Origin: CADEDH01 sp965262175
Lineage (GTDB): Bacteria; Actinomycetota; Acidimicrobiia; Acidimicrobiales; SZUA-35
Assembly: GCA_965262175.1 (NCBI GenBank)
Contig: CBDHES010000028.1
Location: 62,001-126,000, forward strand
Direction of reading: 5' to 3'
Length of the DNA: 64,000 nucleotides
Notes under the pieces: model-generated
Databases searched by the model: none
Seen by the model: only the letters and a program-made list of their open reading frames with translations
What the model was told of the DNA's origin: nothing
Shown: positions 36,140 to 44,312 of the stretch, one piece after another
Position numbering within the stretch: the first letter of the stretch is position 1
How the letters are laid out: the number at the start of each line of letters is the position of its first letter
Made by a program: the position numbers and the translations under genes

Positions 36140-37144
36140 ATGGACGACGACATCCCGACCGCGAAGCTTGGCGCCGCACCCGGTCGACTCCGGCCGATTC
36201 TCGTAGCCTTCGCCATGCTCGTCGGTGCTGTGCTGGCCATGGCGCTGGAGCCCGAGGGTGCCGAACCTCGGCCGACCCCGCCACGCGCCGATCCACCCTT
36301 CCCGGCCCCGATCCCCGACCTCGGGCTCGACCCGGCCGCCCCGGTGATCGCCGACGAAGGACCCGACATCGGCCTCGGAACCAACCCGGGTGGCCGTCAG
36401 GGAGCGGCCGGGCGGGCCGGCGGCATGGCCACCACCGGCCGGGCCGGAACGGCCGACCGGGCCGGCGACGACCGGGATGGCCCCGAGTCCGAGGCTTCGG
36501 CCGGGCCGACCGACAGCGAGGCCGACGAGGCCGACGAGGACCTGGGGGTCGCCATCGGCGACGACGACCGATCGAGCAGGGTCGACGGGGCGGTCGCCCC
36601 GAGCGGCGAGATCGATCTGCTCGGTCCGTCACCGCCCTACCCCGACCTCGACGCCACCGAACGGGAGATCGTCCGCCTGACGAACGCCCTCCGGGCCGAC
36701 CCGGCCGGTCCTCTGGCCCGTGAAGGTCCCCTCCCCGACTGCATCGATGACGAGTTCTACCGCATCACGATCGACACCGAGACCGGCCACCCGGTTCCGG
36801 TGCCGGCCCTCACGGTCGACGAGCTGGTGTCGGACCGCATGGCCCAGGCGTGGGCCGAGGAGATGGACGAGCAGGACCGGTTCGTCCATCGACCCCGGCG
36901 CTCGCAGGAGGCCCTGTACGACGAGTTGGGCCTCGACGTCGGGACGTGGGGCGAGAACATCGCCTGGTTCGCCGGCTACCCGTTCGCCGACAGCGCCCAA
37001 ACCCACTTCGAGGGGTGGCGGGAGTCCGACACCGGGCACTACTGCGCCCTGATCACCGGGCGGTTCACCCACATCGGGGTCGGGGAGCACCGGCGGGACG
37101 ACGAATCGTGGGCGGTGCAGAACTTCTATTCCCTGGCCGACTGA
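36140..37144 (+). CDS. CAP-domain (SCP/PR-1 family) exported protein
   Basis: 334 residues. N-terminal signal/anchor helix (RPILVAFAMLVGAVLAMAL, about 18-36), an Asp/Gly/Pro-rich disordered linker (about 40-170) and a C-terminal CAP domain (about 175-334). CAP features: REIVRLTNALRADP, LTVDELVSDRMAQAWAEEM, the GENIAW motif in DVGTWGENIAWFAG and the final SDTGHYCALITGRFTHIGVGEH with HIGVG. The usual Ca/His site residues are partly present. Role outside the membrane, unknown. ATG 36140 has gcgaaggg just upstream. Confidence 0.85.
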   Translation: MDDDIPTAKLGAAPGRLRPILVAFAMLVGAVLAMALEPEGAEPRPTPPRADPPFPAPIPDLGLDPAAPVIADEGPDIGLGTNPGGRQGAAGRAGGMATTGRAGTADRAGDDRDGPESEASAGPTDSEADEADEDLGVAIGDDDRSSRVDGAVAPSGEIDLLGPSPPYPDLDATEREIVRLTNALRADPAGPLAREGPLPDCIDDEFYRITIDTETGHPVPVPALTVDELVSDRMAQAWAEEMDEQDRFVHRPRRSQEALYDELGLDVGTWGENIAWFAGYPFADSAQTHFEGWRESDTGHYCALITGRFTHIGVGEHRRDDESWAVQNFYSLAD

Positions 37145-37178
37145 GCGGATCCGTCCTCGGGCCTGCCAGACTTCGGCG

Positions 37179-38327
37179 ATGGCGGCGGCCGAGATCGATC
37201 TCGACGAGCTGAGCGGCCCCGACGTCCACCGGGTCCTCCACCGGCTCCGGGCGACGGAACCGGTGGCCTGGGTCCCGGCGCTCGAGCGGTGGCTGGTCAC
37301 CGACCGGGCGCTGGTGCTGGAGGCCCTGACCGACCCCGACCGGTTCACCGTCGACGATCCCCGCTTCACCACCGCCCAGGTCGTCGGACCCTCGATGCTG
37401 TCGCTCGACGGACGGGACCACGCCCGTCACCGAGGCCCGTTCGTCCCGCCGTTCCGCCGCTCGGCATCGGAGTCGGAGCTCGGTACCCGGATCACGGACC
37501 TGGCCCGTGGCCTGGTCGCCGATCTCGGGCCCGGACCGATCGATCTGCGGGCCGAGCTGGCGGCACCGCTGGCGGCCGAGACGATCACCGAGACCCTCGG
37601 GCTGGCGGGGGTCGACGCCGACGAGGTTCTCGGTTGGTATCGGGAGATCGTCGCTGCGGTCGATGGCGCGACCCGAGGTCGAGGGGTCGGCGCCGTCCCG
37701 GCAATGGCCGCCCTGAGCCTGGCGATCGCCGGCACCGTCGACCGACCGGAGTCGCTCGTGGCCCGCATCGCCGCCACCGGCGACCTGAGCGACGAGGAGC
37801 TGGTGGCCAACGTCGCCGTCGTGCTGTTCGGAGCGGTCGAGACCAGCGAGGGGATGACCGCCACCTGCCTGTTCCACGTCCTCGGCGACCCGGCCATGGC
37901 GGCCCGGCTCGCCGAGATGCCGGCGCTCATCGACGGTGCGGTCGAGGAGTCGGTCCGCCTCGAGCCGGCCGCCACGTTGGTCGACCGGTACACGACCGTC
38001 GACACCACCCTCGGAGCCACCGACCTCCCGGCCGGATCGGCGGTCGCCCTCTCGCTGGCCGGCGCCAACCGCGACCCCGCCACCTTCCGCGATCCCGATC
38101 GGTTCGATCCGACTCGGGCCAACGTCGGCGACCACCTCGGCTTCGTCAGGGGCCCCCACGCCTGCCTCGGCCGCCACCTCGCCCGGTTGGAGACTCGGGC
38201 CGCGGTCGCCGCCATCCTGACCGCCTGGCCGGGAGCCCGGCTGGTCGATGAGCGGGCGGCCCGCCCGCAGGGCCTGGTGTTCCGGAAGCCACCCCGGCTG
38301 GTGGCCGACCTCGACCCACTATCGTGA
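37179..38327 (+). CDS. Cytochrome P450
   Basis: 382-residue bacterial P450, slightly short. Heme-binding loop GFVRGPHACLGRHLARLE with the thiolate C329, E-x-x-R motif in EESVRLEP (about 265) and I-helix oxygen-activation segment FGAVETSEGM (about 222-231, with the acid-alcohol pair E-T). The substrate is unknown; the sequence type resembles soluble actinobacterial monooxygenases that need a ferredoxin, and none lies nearby. ATG 37179 has CAGACT at 6 nt, a weak leaderless-type -10. Its stop overlaps the start of the DUF1992 gene (GTGA). Confidence 0.92.
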   Translation: MAAAEIDLDELSGPDVHRVLHRLRATEPVAWVPALERWLVTDRALVLEALTDPDRFTVDDPRFTTAQVVGPSMLSLDGRDHARHRGPFVPPFRRSASESELGTRITDLARGLVADLGPGPIDLRAELAAPLAAETITETLGLAGVDADEVLGWYREIVAAVDGATRGRGVGAVPAMAALSLAIAGTVDRPESLVARIAATGDLSDEELVANVAVVLFGAVETSEGMTATCLFHVLGDPAMAARLAEMPALIDGAVEESVRLEPAATLVDRYTTVDTTLGATDLPAGSAVALSLAGANRDPATFRDPDRFDPTRANVGDHLGFVRGPHACLGRHLARLETRAAVAAILTAWPGARLVDERAARPQGLVFRKPPRLVADLDPLS

Positions 38328-38563
38328 CGGCGATGGGCGCCTTCGAGACGATCGCCGAGCGGAGGATCGAGGCTGGCCGCAAGGCCGGCCTGTTCGACAA
38401 CCTCGCCGGGGCCGGCAAACCGATCCCCGACCTGGGCCGGGAGCGTCCTCCGGGCTGGTGGGCGCTACGGGTGGCCGCCGAGGAGCGGGAAGCGCTGCGG
38501 GCCGAACGCCGCACGCGTGGCCAGGGCCGGCCATCCAGCCCTGAACCGGCGACCGGCAGCTAG
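38324..38563 (+). CDS. DUF1992-like small protein (DnaJ-associated family)
   Basis: 79 residues. The core FETIAERRIEAGRKAGLFDNLAGAGKPIPDL is the hallmark of DUF1992, found in DnaJ-homologue C28-type proteins (AERRIxEAxxxGxFDNLPGxGKPL). Function unknown. The protein is short for the family and ends in a Gly/Pro/Ser tail. GTG 38324 overlaps the P450 stop; ATG 38333 is an alternative start. Co-transcribed with the P450. Confidence 0.8.
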   Translation: MTAMGAFETIAERRIEAGRKAGLFDNLAGAGKPIPDLGRERPPGWWALRVAAEEREALRAERRTRGQGRPSSPEPATGS

Positions 38564-38666
38564 CTGGACTCCGTCGGATCGTGTTGCCCTGACGAGACGA
38601 TTCGAAACTGAACTCTATGGTGCAATCATCGTAACCATGGGCCTTTCACCAAGAACGACCCTGCAC

Positions 38667-38672
38667 TAGGTT
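38667..38672 (+). promoter_or_regulatory. -10 element TAGGTT of the AhpD operon
   Basis: TAGGTT here lies 37 nt before ATG 38710, unlike the leaderless cases. The resulting short leader carries the ribosome site ggcggaga (38695-38702). The surrounding 140 bp are A+T-rich for this genome. Confidence 0.45.
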
Positions 38673-38709
38673 CGCGTTCAACAACAAAACATCGCGGCGG
38701 AGATGACGG

Positions 38710-39138
38710 ATGAAGAGTCTAACGAAGCGTTCCATAGATCTTCGTTATGAGAAAATGCGAACGGCGGTGGAGTCGCTCCTCACCAAATCCGGGACGACCG
38801 AACAGGATCTTCGTGAGCGGGTCCACGACTACACCTTCTCCCTGGCCATGGGCACCGACGCCGAGAGCATCCCCGACGACCTCCGGGCCTATATCGACAA
38901 GGTCGCGCTCCATGCCTACCAGGTCACCGATGGCGACATCGAGGCCCTGAAGGCCAGTGGCTACTCCGAGGACGACATCTACGAGCTGACCCTCGCCGCC
39001 AGCACCGGGGCGAGCTTGGCTCGATTCGATGCCGGGATGGCCGCCCTCGGGCCCGATGTGGCTGCCGACGGCGAAGCGAGCATCGACGGCAACGCCGCCG
39101 CCGGGCATGTCCCCGAACCCGACCCGGAGCGGAGTTGA
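38710..39138 (+). CDS. AhpD/carboxymuconolactone decarboxylase companion protein
   Basis: 142 residues. Residues about 55-115 (IDKVALHAYQVTDGDIEALK, GYSEDDIYELTLAASTGASLARFDAGMAAL) have the helical pattern of the part of AhpD-like proteins that lacks the redox cysteines. I infer a non-catalytic partner subunit of the selenoprotein encoded next. The N-terminal 20 codons use A/T-rich codons unlike the neighbours. ATG 38710 has ggcggaga upstream. The stop lies 2 bp before the next ATG, so the two genes are translationally coupled. Confidence 0.65.
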   Translation: MKSLTKRSIDLRYEKMRTAVESLLTKSGTTEQDLRERVHDYTFSLAMGTDAESIPDDLRAYIDKVALHAYQVTDGDIEALKASGYSEDDIYELTLAASTGASLARFDAGMAALGPDVAADGEASIDGNAAAGHVPEPDPERS

Positions 39139-39140
39139 CC

Positions 39141-39746
39141 ATGCGCCTCAAGATCCTCGAGAACGGCCATCGACCGACCCAACGGCTCCTGCTCCGGGCG
39201 ATGGGCGCCGCCTCCGAAGGAGGCGTCCCTCCCGGTCCGATCGCCACGATGACCTACCGCCGAGACCTGTTCGGCAAGCACCTCGCGGCCTGTGTCCAGG
39301 AGGCGATGCGGGGCAGCACGGAGTGGACGCTCGGCGAGGTGGAGCTCTTCGCCGCCTTCGTCTCCAACATCAACCAATGCGAGTATTGAACGGGTGACCA
39401 CGTCGCAGTTGCGACGCTCGGACTCAAGGATGCGGACCTCGTCGACGCCGTGCTCGACGATTGGCGCACGGCCCCGATCGATGAGCGCCTTCGGGCCATG
39501 CTCGGCTACCTCGAACTGGTGACCCGAACCCCCTCCGCAGTCGGCCCAGACGACGTCGCTCCCCTCCGGGACGCCGGACTGAGCGACGAAGCGGTCCGGC
39601 AGGCCCTGTACGTGGCGTTCATCTTCAACATCATGGACCGGCTGGCCGACTCGTTCGACTTCTACATCCCGACCGAGAAGGGCCACCGGCGCAACGGCCA
39701 GCTGCTCCACAAGGTCGGCTACCGCATCGCCAGCCTCCCCGGCTGA
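39141..39746 (+). CDS. Selenoprotein: AhpD-like alkylhydroperoxidase/CMD-family protein with C-x-x-U motif
   Basis: The frame runs through an in-frame TGA at 39387-39389: FVSNINQC80-E-Y-U83-TGDHVAVATLGL. AhpD proteins have N-x-C-x-Y-C-x-x-x-H here, so the TGA replaces the second redox cysteine and the His three residues later is kept. Downstream the family pattern continues (DAGLSDEAVRQALYVAFIFNIMDRLADSFDFYIP). Read through, the protein is 201 residues, a normal AhpD-like length; stopping at TGA would leave two halves without a domain. A SECIS-type hairpin follows. Probable role: peroxide or disulfide reduction in the cytoplasm. ATG 39141 is chosen for ggag 7 nt upstream. Confidence 0.88.
39390..39416 (+). 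promoter_or_regulatory. Bacterial SECIS element for the UGA at 39387-39389
   Basis: Eleven nt after the TGA, CGTCGC (39401-39406), loop AGTT and GCGACG (39411-39416) form six perfect pairs. The loop starts 17 nt after the UGA and its second base is G. These values lie inside the bacterial SECIS rules (16-37 nt to loop, G in the first two loop bases). The lower stem is weak. Confidence 0.75.
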
Positions 39747-39762
39747 CCCTCGGACAGCCTGC

Positions 39763-40632
39763 TTACGACGGGGTGACGGTGATGGTCACCGTCGCCTCGT
39801 CGCACCGGCCGGCGGCGTCGCAGATCCGGTACCGGAGGGTGTCGGTCCCCACGTAGCCCTCGACCGACCGGTAGTGCAGGTGGTCGTTGTGAACCCGGAA
39901 CCGCTCGGCGTGGCGAGGGCCGGCGACGATCTCCAGCGTGTCCTCGTCGAGGGCCGCGTCGCCGGGGTCGTCGTTGTCGAGCACGAAGATCCGGACGTCC
40001 CGGTCCTCCTCGGTGACCGCCGTATCGGCCCCGGCGACCGGCGCCCCGCTCGGCAACGTCGTGGCCGTCGAGGTGGTCGGCGCGGTCGTGGTCGGGGATG
40101 TCGGCGGCGCCCCGCTCGTGGTTGACGTCGGCGGCACGGTCGCCGTCGACGTCGGACCGGAGGCCGGCGAGGTCGTCGTCTCGAGGACCGTCGTCGGGCT
40201 CGGCGGGACGGGAGATACCGGGGCGGACGTCGACAGGGTCGGGTCCGCTCCCGACGGATCGTCACTCGGGCCCGTACCATCCGGCACCGACGTGGTCGAC
40301 CCGGTGGTAGACGGCTCGGTGGTCGCCGACGGCGCCTCGCCCCCTTGGGCCGGCATCGGACCGGCGACCACACCCCGGCTTCGACGGTCACCGGTGCCGC
40401 CATCCCGGTCCGACCCGGGATCGACCCCGGCCACCTGCTCGCCGTCCGCCCCATCGGCGACCGGCTCGGAGCCGAGCTCGTCGGCGGCCTGGCCGTCGAC
40501 GACGACGCCGGTCAGGCCGAGGGCGGCGAGGGCCACGGCCGCCGCCACGGCGATGACCGCCGCCGCCCCGACGAGGCGACCGCGCCCATCCGGGACGTCC
40601 GGCCGATCCGACGACCCCTGCACCACGACCAC
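39763..40632 (-). CDS. Membrane-anchored protein with cadherin/Ig-like repeat domain
   Basis: 289 residues. Short cytoplasmic N-terminus, membrane helix (LVGAAAVIAVAAAVALAALGL, about 20-40), a Ser/Thr/Pro-rich stalk (about 85-190) and a C-terminal beta-sandwich (about 195-289) of the bacterial cadherin-like/Big_9 kind (DTAVTEEDRDVRIFVLDNDD, DTLRYRICDAAGRCDEATVTITVTP). Such domains typically sit at the cell surface. I prefer GTG 40632 over the earlier TTG 40641 because TAGGTT lies exactly 7 nt before it. Convergent with the AhpD selenoprotein. Confidence 0.75.
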   Translation of the reverse strand: MVVVQGSSDRPDVPDGRGRLVGAAAVIAVAAAVALAALGLTGVVVDGQAADELGSEPVADGADGEQVAGVDPGSDRDGGTGDRRSRGVVAGPMPAQGGEAPSATTEPSTTGSTTSVPDGTGPSDDPSGADPTLSTSAPVSPVPPSPTTVLETTTSPASGPTSTATVPPTSTTSGAPPTSPTTTAPTTSTATTLPSGAPVAGADTAVTEEDRDVRIFVLDNDDPGDAALDEDTLEIVAGPRHAERFRVHNDHLHYRSVEGYVGTDTLRYRICDAAGRCDEATVTITVTPS

Positions 40633-40639
40633 GATCGGC

Positions 40640-40645
40640 AACCTA
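40640..40645 (-). promoter_or_regulatory. -10 element TAGGTT, leaderless promoter at GTG 40632
   Basis: On the minus strand TAGGTT is followed after 7 nt by GTG 40632. The spacing equals that of the other leaderless genes and decides the start of this gene. Confidence 0.5.
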
Positions 40646-40713
40646 TCCGGTGATGGTCGAAGGGTGCTGGTCGATGCCGGCCGCCCGGTGGGCTCATCGG
40701 CCGCCGACCAGCG

Positions 40714-41229
40714 TCAGCCGGTGGCCCGGGATCGCATCTCGTCGTCGATCGAGGTCAACACGGTGTCGTCGCCCCCCTCCCACGGCGCCAGCGGGTCGGG
40801 CTGGCCGGGGGCCGGGCTGTAGAGCCACCACAGGTTGCCCCACCGGTCGACCATCCGGCCAAGCGTCGTCTCGCTGTAGAACGGCGTCGCCGGCGTCACG
40901 ACCCGGGCCCCGTGGGCGACCGCGTCGTCCAGGGTGCCGGCCACGTCGTCGACCCAGAGCTGGAGGAGGCCGGGGTGAGGTGGCCACCCGTCGAGTCGAT
41001 CGACGATCAGCAGGTGCGCGTCGTTGAGGGTGACCTCGGCGTGGATGAGCCGACCGTCGGGCAGCGGGGCCCGTGCCTCGACGACCTCGATACCGCCGAG
41101 CACGTCGACGACGAACCCGACGAAGTCGGCGGCCCCCTCGACGACGACGAACGGGTTGAGGGTGGCCCCGGACCCGTCGGGGCGAGCGGTGACCGGGAGG
41201 AGGTGGGAGCTGGTGTCGGTGGAAGTCAT
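40714..41229 (-). CDS. VOC-family (glyoxalase-like) protein
   Basis: 171 residues forming two beta-alpha-beta-beta-beta modules: LNPFVVVEGAADFVGFVVDVLG with EVTLNDAHLLIVD, then LQLWVDDVAGTLDDAVAHGA with GRMVDRWGNLWWLYSP. This resembles the PhnB/YdfH-like VOC members that may bind metal and act as glyoxalases, dioxygenases or resistance proteins. Substrate unknown. It diverges from a WYL regulator with 63 bp between starts, a common pairing in which the regulator controls the VOC gene. CAGTCT lies 7 nt before the ATG. Confidence 0.85.
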   Translation of the reverse strand: MTSTDTSSHLLPVTARPDGSGATLNPFVVVEGAADFVGFVVDVLGGIEVVEARAPLPDGRLIHAEVTLNDAHLLIVDRLDGWPPHPGLLQLWVDDVAGTLDDAVAHGARVVTPATPFYSETTLGRMVDRWGNLWWLYSPAPGQPDPLAPWEGGDDTVLTSIDDEMRSRATG

Positions 41230-41292
41230 GGCTCGGAGACTGCCAGCTATTCCGGCCAGAAAACGTCCGCTATCCGCTCTAGGTTTGCGGTC
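41230..41292. promoter_or_regulatory. Divergent promoter/operator region between VOC and WYL genes
   Basis: The 63 bp contain TAGGTT (41280-41285, 7 nt before ATG 41293) for the regulator. They also hold two direct repeats, GCTATTCCG (41246-41254) and GCTATCCG (41269-41276), whose starts are 23 bp apart, about two helical turns. These are candidate half-sites for the WYL regulator. Confidence 0.4.
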
Positions 41293-42267
41293 ATGGCCAG
41301 CACCGGTGGACGACTGCTCGAACTGCTCGCCCTGCTCCAGGCCCGCCATCGGTGGTCCGGTGATGACCTGGCGCTACGGCTCGGTGTCAGCGATCGCACC
41401 CTCCGCCGTGACATCGATCGGCTCCGATCGCTCGGCTACCCGGTCGCAGCCGACCGGGGCGTCGACGGCGGCTATCAGCTCGGCCCGGGGGCCCGGCTCC
41501 CGCCACTGCTCGTCACCGGCGACGAGGCGGTGGCCGTCGCCGTCGGCCTCCTCCACGCGGCCCGCCAACCGATCACCGGCATCGCCGACGCCGCCGCTCG
41601 GGCCCTGACCAAGATCGCCGCCATCCTCCCGGGCGACGCCCGCCGGGAAGTCGACTCGATCGCCACCACCCTCCAGCTCCCGGTGGGAGCGTCTGCCGAG
41701 GTCAGCCTGGATGCGCTGACCGTCCTCACCCGGGCCAGCCGGGACACCCAGCGGGCGCGATTCACCTACCACGATGCGATGGGCGCCCGGTCGGAGCGTT
41801 CCGTCGAGCCCCACCACGTCGTCCCGATGGGGTGGCGCTGGTACCTGGTCGCCTGGGATCTCGACCGCGAGGACTGGCGGACCTTCCGGCTCGATCGCAT
41901 CAGCGAGCCCCACGTGACGAAGCGCTCCTTCGAGCCCCGGGCGCTCCCGGAACCCGATGCCGCGACGTTCGTCGCCGTGCGGTTGTCGTCACGGCCGACG
42001 GCCCACGAGGTCGAGGTGGTCGTCGCCGCCCCGGTCGCCGTCGTCGAGCGCCACCTCGGACCATGGGGCGACGCATCCGAGGCCGGGCCGGACACGACCC
42101 GGATCACGATGCAGGTCGACGACCTCAGCTGGGTGGTCCTCATCCTGGCCGCCATCGACGCCGACATCCACCATGGCCGCCCGCCCGAGCTGGTGGCGCT
42201 GCTCCACCGTCTCGGTCGCCGGTTCGCCGCCGTGCCGGCCCCGGGGGCGACCGATGAGCCCGCCTGA
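41293..42267 (+). CDS. WYL-domain transcriptional regulator (YafY/PafC type)
   Basis: 324 residues. N-terminal HTH_11 domain (about 3-57, RLLELLALLQARHRWSGDDL, ALRLGVSDRTLRRDIDRLRSLG), a helical middle, and a WYL sensor domain (about 140-225: RARFTYHDAMG, MGWRWYLVAWDLDREDWRTFRLDRI). The C-terminal WCX extension (about 240-320) follows. WYL domains bind nucleic acid or small ligands and switch DNA binding. It likely controls the divergent VOC gene and itself. TAGGTT at 7 nt before the ATG indicates a leaderless message. Confidence 0.9.
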   Translation: MASTGGRLLELLALLQARHRWSGDDLALRLGVSDRTLRRDIDRLRSLGYPVAADRGVDGGYQLGPGARLPPLLVTGDEAVAVAVGLLHAARQPITGIADAAARALTKIAAILPGDARREVDSIATTLQLPVGASAEVSLDALTVLTRASRDTQRARFTYHDAMGARSERSVEPHHVVPMGWRWYLVAWDLDREDWRTFRLDRISEPHVTKRSFEPRALPEPDAATFVAVRLSSRPTAHEVEVVVAAPVAVVERHLGPWGDASEAGPDTTRITMQVDDLSWVVLILAAIDADIHHGRPPELVALLHRLGRRFAAVPAPGATDEPA

Positions 42268-42332
42268 TCGCCGACGAGGGCCACCCGACCTCGGAGCGAT
42301 CGACCCGGACCCTGCGGCGGCCTCGCCTCCGG

Positions 42333-43766
42333 TCAGCGCCCGGTGGCGTGGGCGTCGACGATCCGGGCCACCACCGATGTCAGCCGCTCGGCATAGGGGA
42401 GGTGGAGGAACTCGTTGGGTCCATGGGCGTTGGACTCCGGGCCGAGCACCCCCGTGATGACGAACTGGGCATCGGGAAACCGCTCGCCGAGCATCCCCAT
42501 GAACGGGATCGTGCCCCCCTCCCCCATCAGCTGCATCGGGTAGCCGAACTCGGCCCGGGACGCGTCGTCGAGGGCCGTCGCCAACCACGGCGCCAGCTCC
42601 GGGGCGTTCCATCCCGGCGCGGCATCGGCGTCATCGAAGGTGACCCGTGCCCCGTAGGGAGGATCGTCGGTGAGGGCGGCGGCGACCGCCCGGCGGGCGG
42701 CGGCCGGATCGGCGGTCGGCGGCAGCCGGACCGACAGCCGCAACGAGGTGGCGGGTCGGAGCACGTTCCCGGCGGCGCCGACCGGTGGCAGCCCGTCGGC
42801 ACCGACGTAGGACACCGTCGGCGACCAGGTGCGGGCCAGCAGGGCGTCGGCACCGTTCGCCGCCGGGCCGGCCCCGTCGACGAAGGGATACCCGGGGCGA
42901 TCACCGGCGGTGGCGGCCAGGATGGCGGCCGTCGCCTCCGCCTCCCGGCGACGATGAGCCGGGATGTCGACGTTGGCCTCCGCCACCAGCATCGCCCCGG
43001 TCGAGGCGTCCTCGATCCGGTCGAGCAGCGATCGCAGGATCCGGAACGACGAGGGGACCACACCCGATGCCCCGGAGTGGATCCCCTCGGTCAGGATCTC
43101 GACCGTCACCGTCCCCATCAGGACCCCCCGCAGGGAGGTGGTCAGCCACAACCGGTCGTAGGTGGCGCACCCCGAATCGAGGCACACGACCAGGTCGACC
43201 TCGCCGACCCGGTCACCGAGCGCCTCGATGTGGGCCGGGAGGTCGGGGCTGCCCGACTCCTCCGAGCCCTCGATCAGGACCACACATCGTCCATGGGACC
43301 CGCCCGACGCCTGGATGGCTTCGATGGCGGTGAGCGAGGCGTAGGCCGAGTAGCCGTCGTCGGCCCCGCCCCGGCCGTACAACCGGTCGCCCTCCCGGTG
43401 AGGGGTCCAGGGCCCGAGGCCGTCCCGCCAGCCCTCCATCTCCGGCTGCTTGTCGAGGTGGCCGTAGAGGATGGCGGTCGGTCCTTCGGTCGGGGCGGCC
43501 GGGCCGAACGGCTCGATCTCGGCGACGACGAGGGGGGTGCGGCCGTCGAGGCGCTGAACGTCGACGGTCATGCCTTCGATCGGCCGGGCCGCCATCCATG
43601 TCGACACGAACCGGACGGCATCCTCCAGATGCCCGTGCTCCTCCCAACGGGCGTCGAAGGCCGGCGACAGGGCGGGAATGGAGATGTAGGACGCCAGCTG
43701 GTCCGGGAGCTCCTCCCGCCATGCTGCGGCCACCAGCTCGGTCGCCTCCGTTGCGTTCATCGTCAT
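42333..43766 (-). CDS. M20-family metallopeptidase
   Basis: 477 residues, dipeptidase/carnosinase-like. Metal ligands and catalysis: H in AILYGHLDKQPE (about 107), D in RLYGRGGADDGYSAYASL, the E-E pair in VLIEGSEESGSPDL, D in LVVCLDSG, and His near the C-terminus in ESNAHGPNEFL. A dimerisation lid (about 215-390) is inserted between catalytic halves. Cleaves dipeptides or N-acyl amino acids. The start at 43766 is 3 bp from the stop of the upstream lipoprotein gene, so it belongs to the operon 45847-42333. Confidence 0.92.
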   Translation of the reverse strand: MTMNATEATELVAAAWREELPDQLASYISIPALSPAFDARWEEHGHLEDAVRFVSTWMAARPIEGMTVDVQRLDGRTPLVVAEIEPFGPAAPTEGPTAILYGHLDKQPEMEGWRDGLGPWTPHREGDRLYGRGGADDGYSAYASLTAIEAIQASGGSHGRCVVLIEGSEESGSPDLPAHIEALGDRVGEVDLVVCLDSGCATYDRLWLTTSLRGVLMGTVTVEILTEGIHSGASGVVPSSFRILRSLLDRIEDASTGAMLVAEANVDIPAHRRREAEATAAILAATAGDRPGYPFVDGAGPAANGADALLARTWSPTVSYVGADGLPPVGAAGNVLRPATSLRLSVRLPPTADPAAARRAVAAALTDDPPYGARVTFDDADAAPGWNAPELAPWLATALDDASRAEFGYPMQLMGEGGTIPFMGMLGERFPDAQFVITGVLGPESNAHGPNEFLHLPYAERLTSVVARIVDAHATGR

Positions 43767-43769
43767 GGC

Positions 43770-44312
43770 TCAGCTCCCCCCGTCGTCGGTCTCGCCGTCG
43801 TCGGTCTCGCCGTCGTCGGCATCGCCGGAGCCGGAGCCGGCTCCCGGGTTGAGGGCCCCACAGGCGTCGAGGGCGGCCAGGAACTTGTCCTGGAACTGGT
43901 CGGTGATCCGACCCGAGAGCAACACGTCGATGTCGTCGTCGTCCATGACCTCGAGCAGCTCATCGGCCACGCACGGGGCGTCCCGTTCCGGGACCCCGTT
44001 GTCGACGAGTTGGTCGGCGATCTCATCTCGCCACTGGCCGGCCACGTCGCACCGAACCATCTCCCGGAACTGGTCCTCCTCGAAGCTGGCGTCGAGCGGG
44101 TCGGCGCCCAGCTCGGCCTCCAGGTCCTCGAGGCCGTAGCGGTCGATCAGCCCGTCGACGACGCAGGCCGCCTCCGGCTCCGACGCATCGGGGTTGGCGG
44201 TCTGGAAGCTCTCGATGGCGGCCGAGCGGGTGAACGACTGGCCGCAGGCGCCGATCGCCGCGACGGAGAGGACGAGCACCCCGACTCGGGTGCTCGTCGA
44301 CGCCTGGATCAT
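43770..44312 (-). CDS. Small acidic lipoprotein
   Basis: 180 residues. The signal sequence ends in the lipobox AIGAC (Cys23). The mature part is acidic and helical with five Cys (PEAACVVDGLIDRYGLEDLEAE, REMVRCDVAGQW, DAPCVADELLEVM, LDACGALNP), then a Gly/Asp/Glu/Thr tail repeating DDGET. The pattern of spaced Cys resembles actinobacterial lipoproteins of unknown function. The ATG touches the stop of the acyl-CoA ligase gene (TGATG), so translation is coupled. Confidence 0.72.
   Translation of the reverse strand: MIQASTSTRVGVLVLSVAAIGACGQSFTRSAAIESFQTANPDASEPEAACVVDGLIDRYGLEDLEAELGADPLDASFEEDQFREMVRCDVAGQWRDEIADQLVDNGVPERDAPCVADELLEVMDDDDIDVLLSGRITDQFQDKFLAALDACGALNPGAGSGSGDADDGETDDGETDDGGS

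Noticed and set aside
39141..39746. AhpD-like gene as a pseudogene broken by a stop codon
   Set aside because: The frame is otherwise intact on both sides, the stop is TGA at a catalytic Cys position, and a SECIS hairpin follows.
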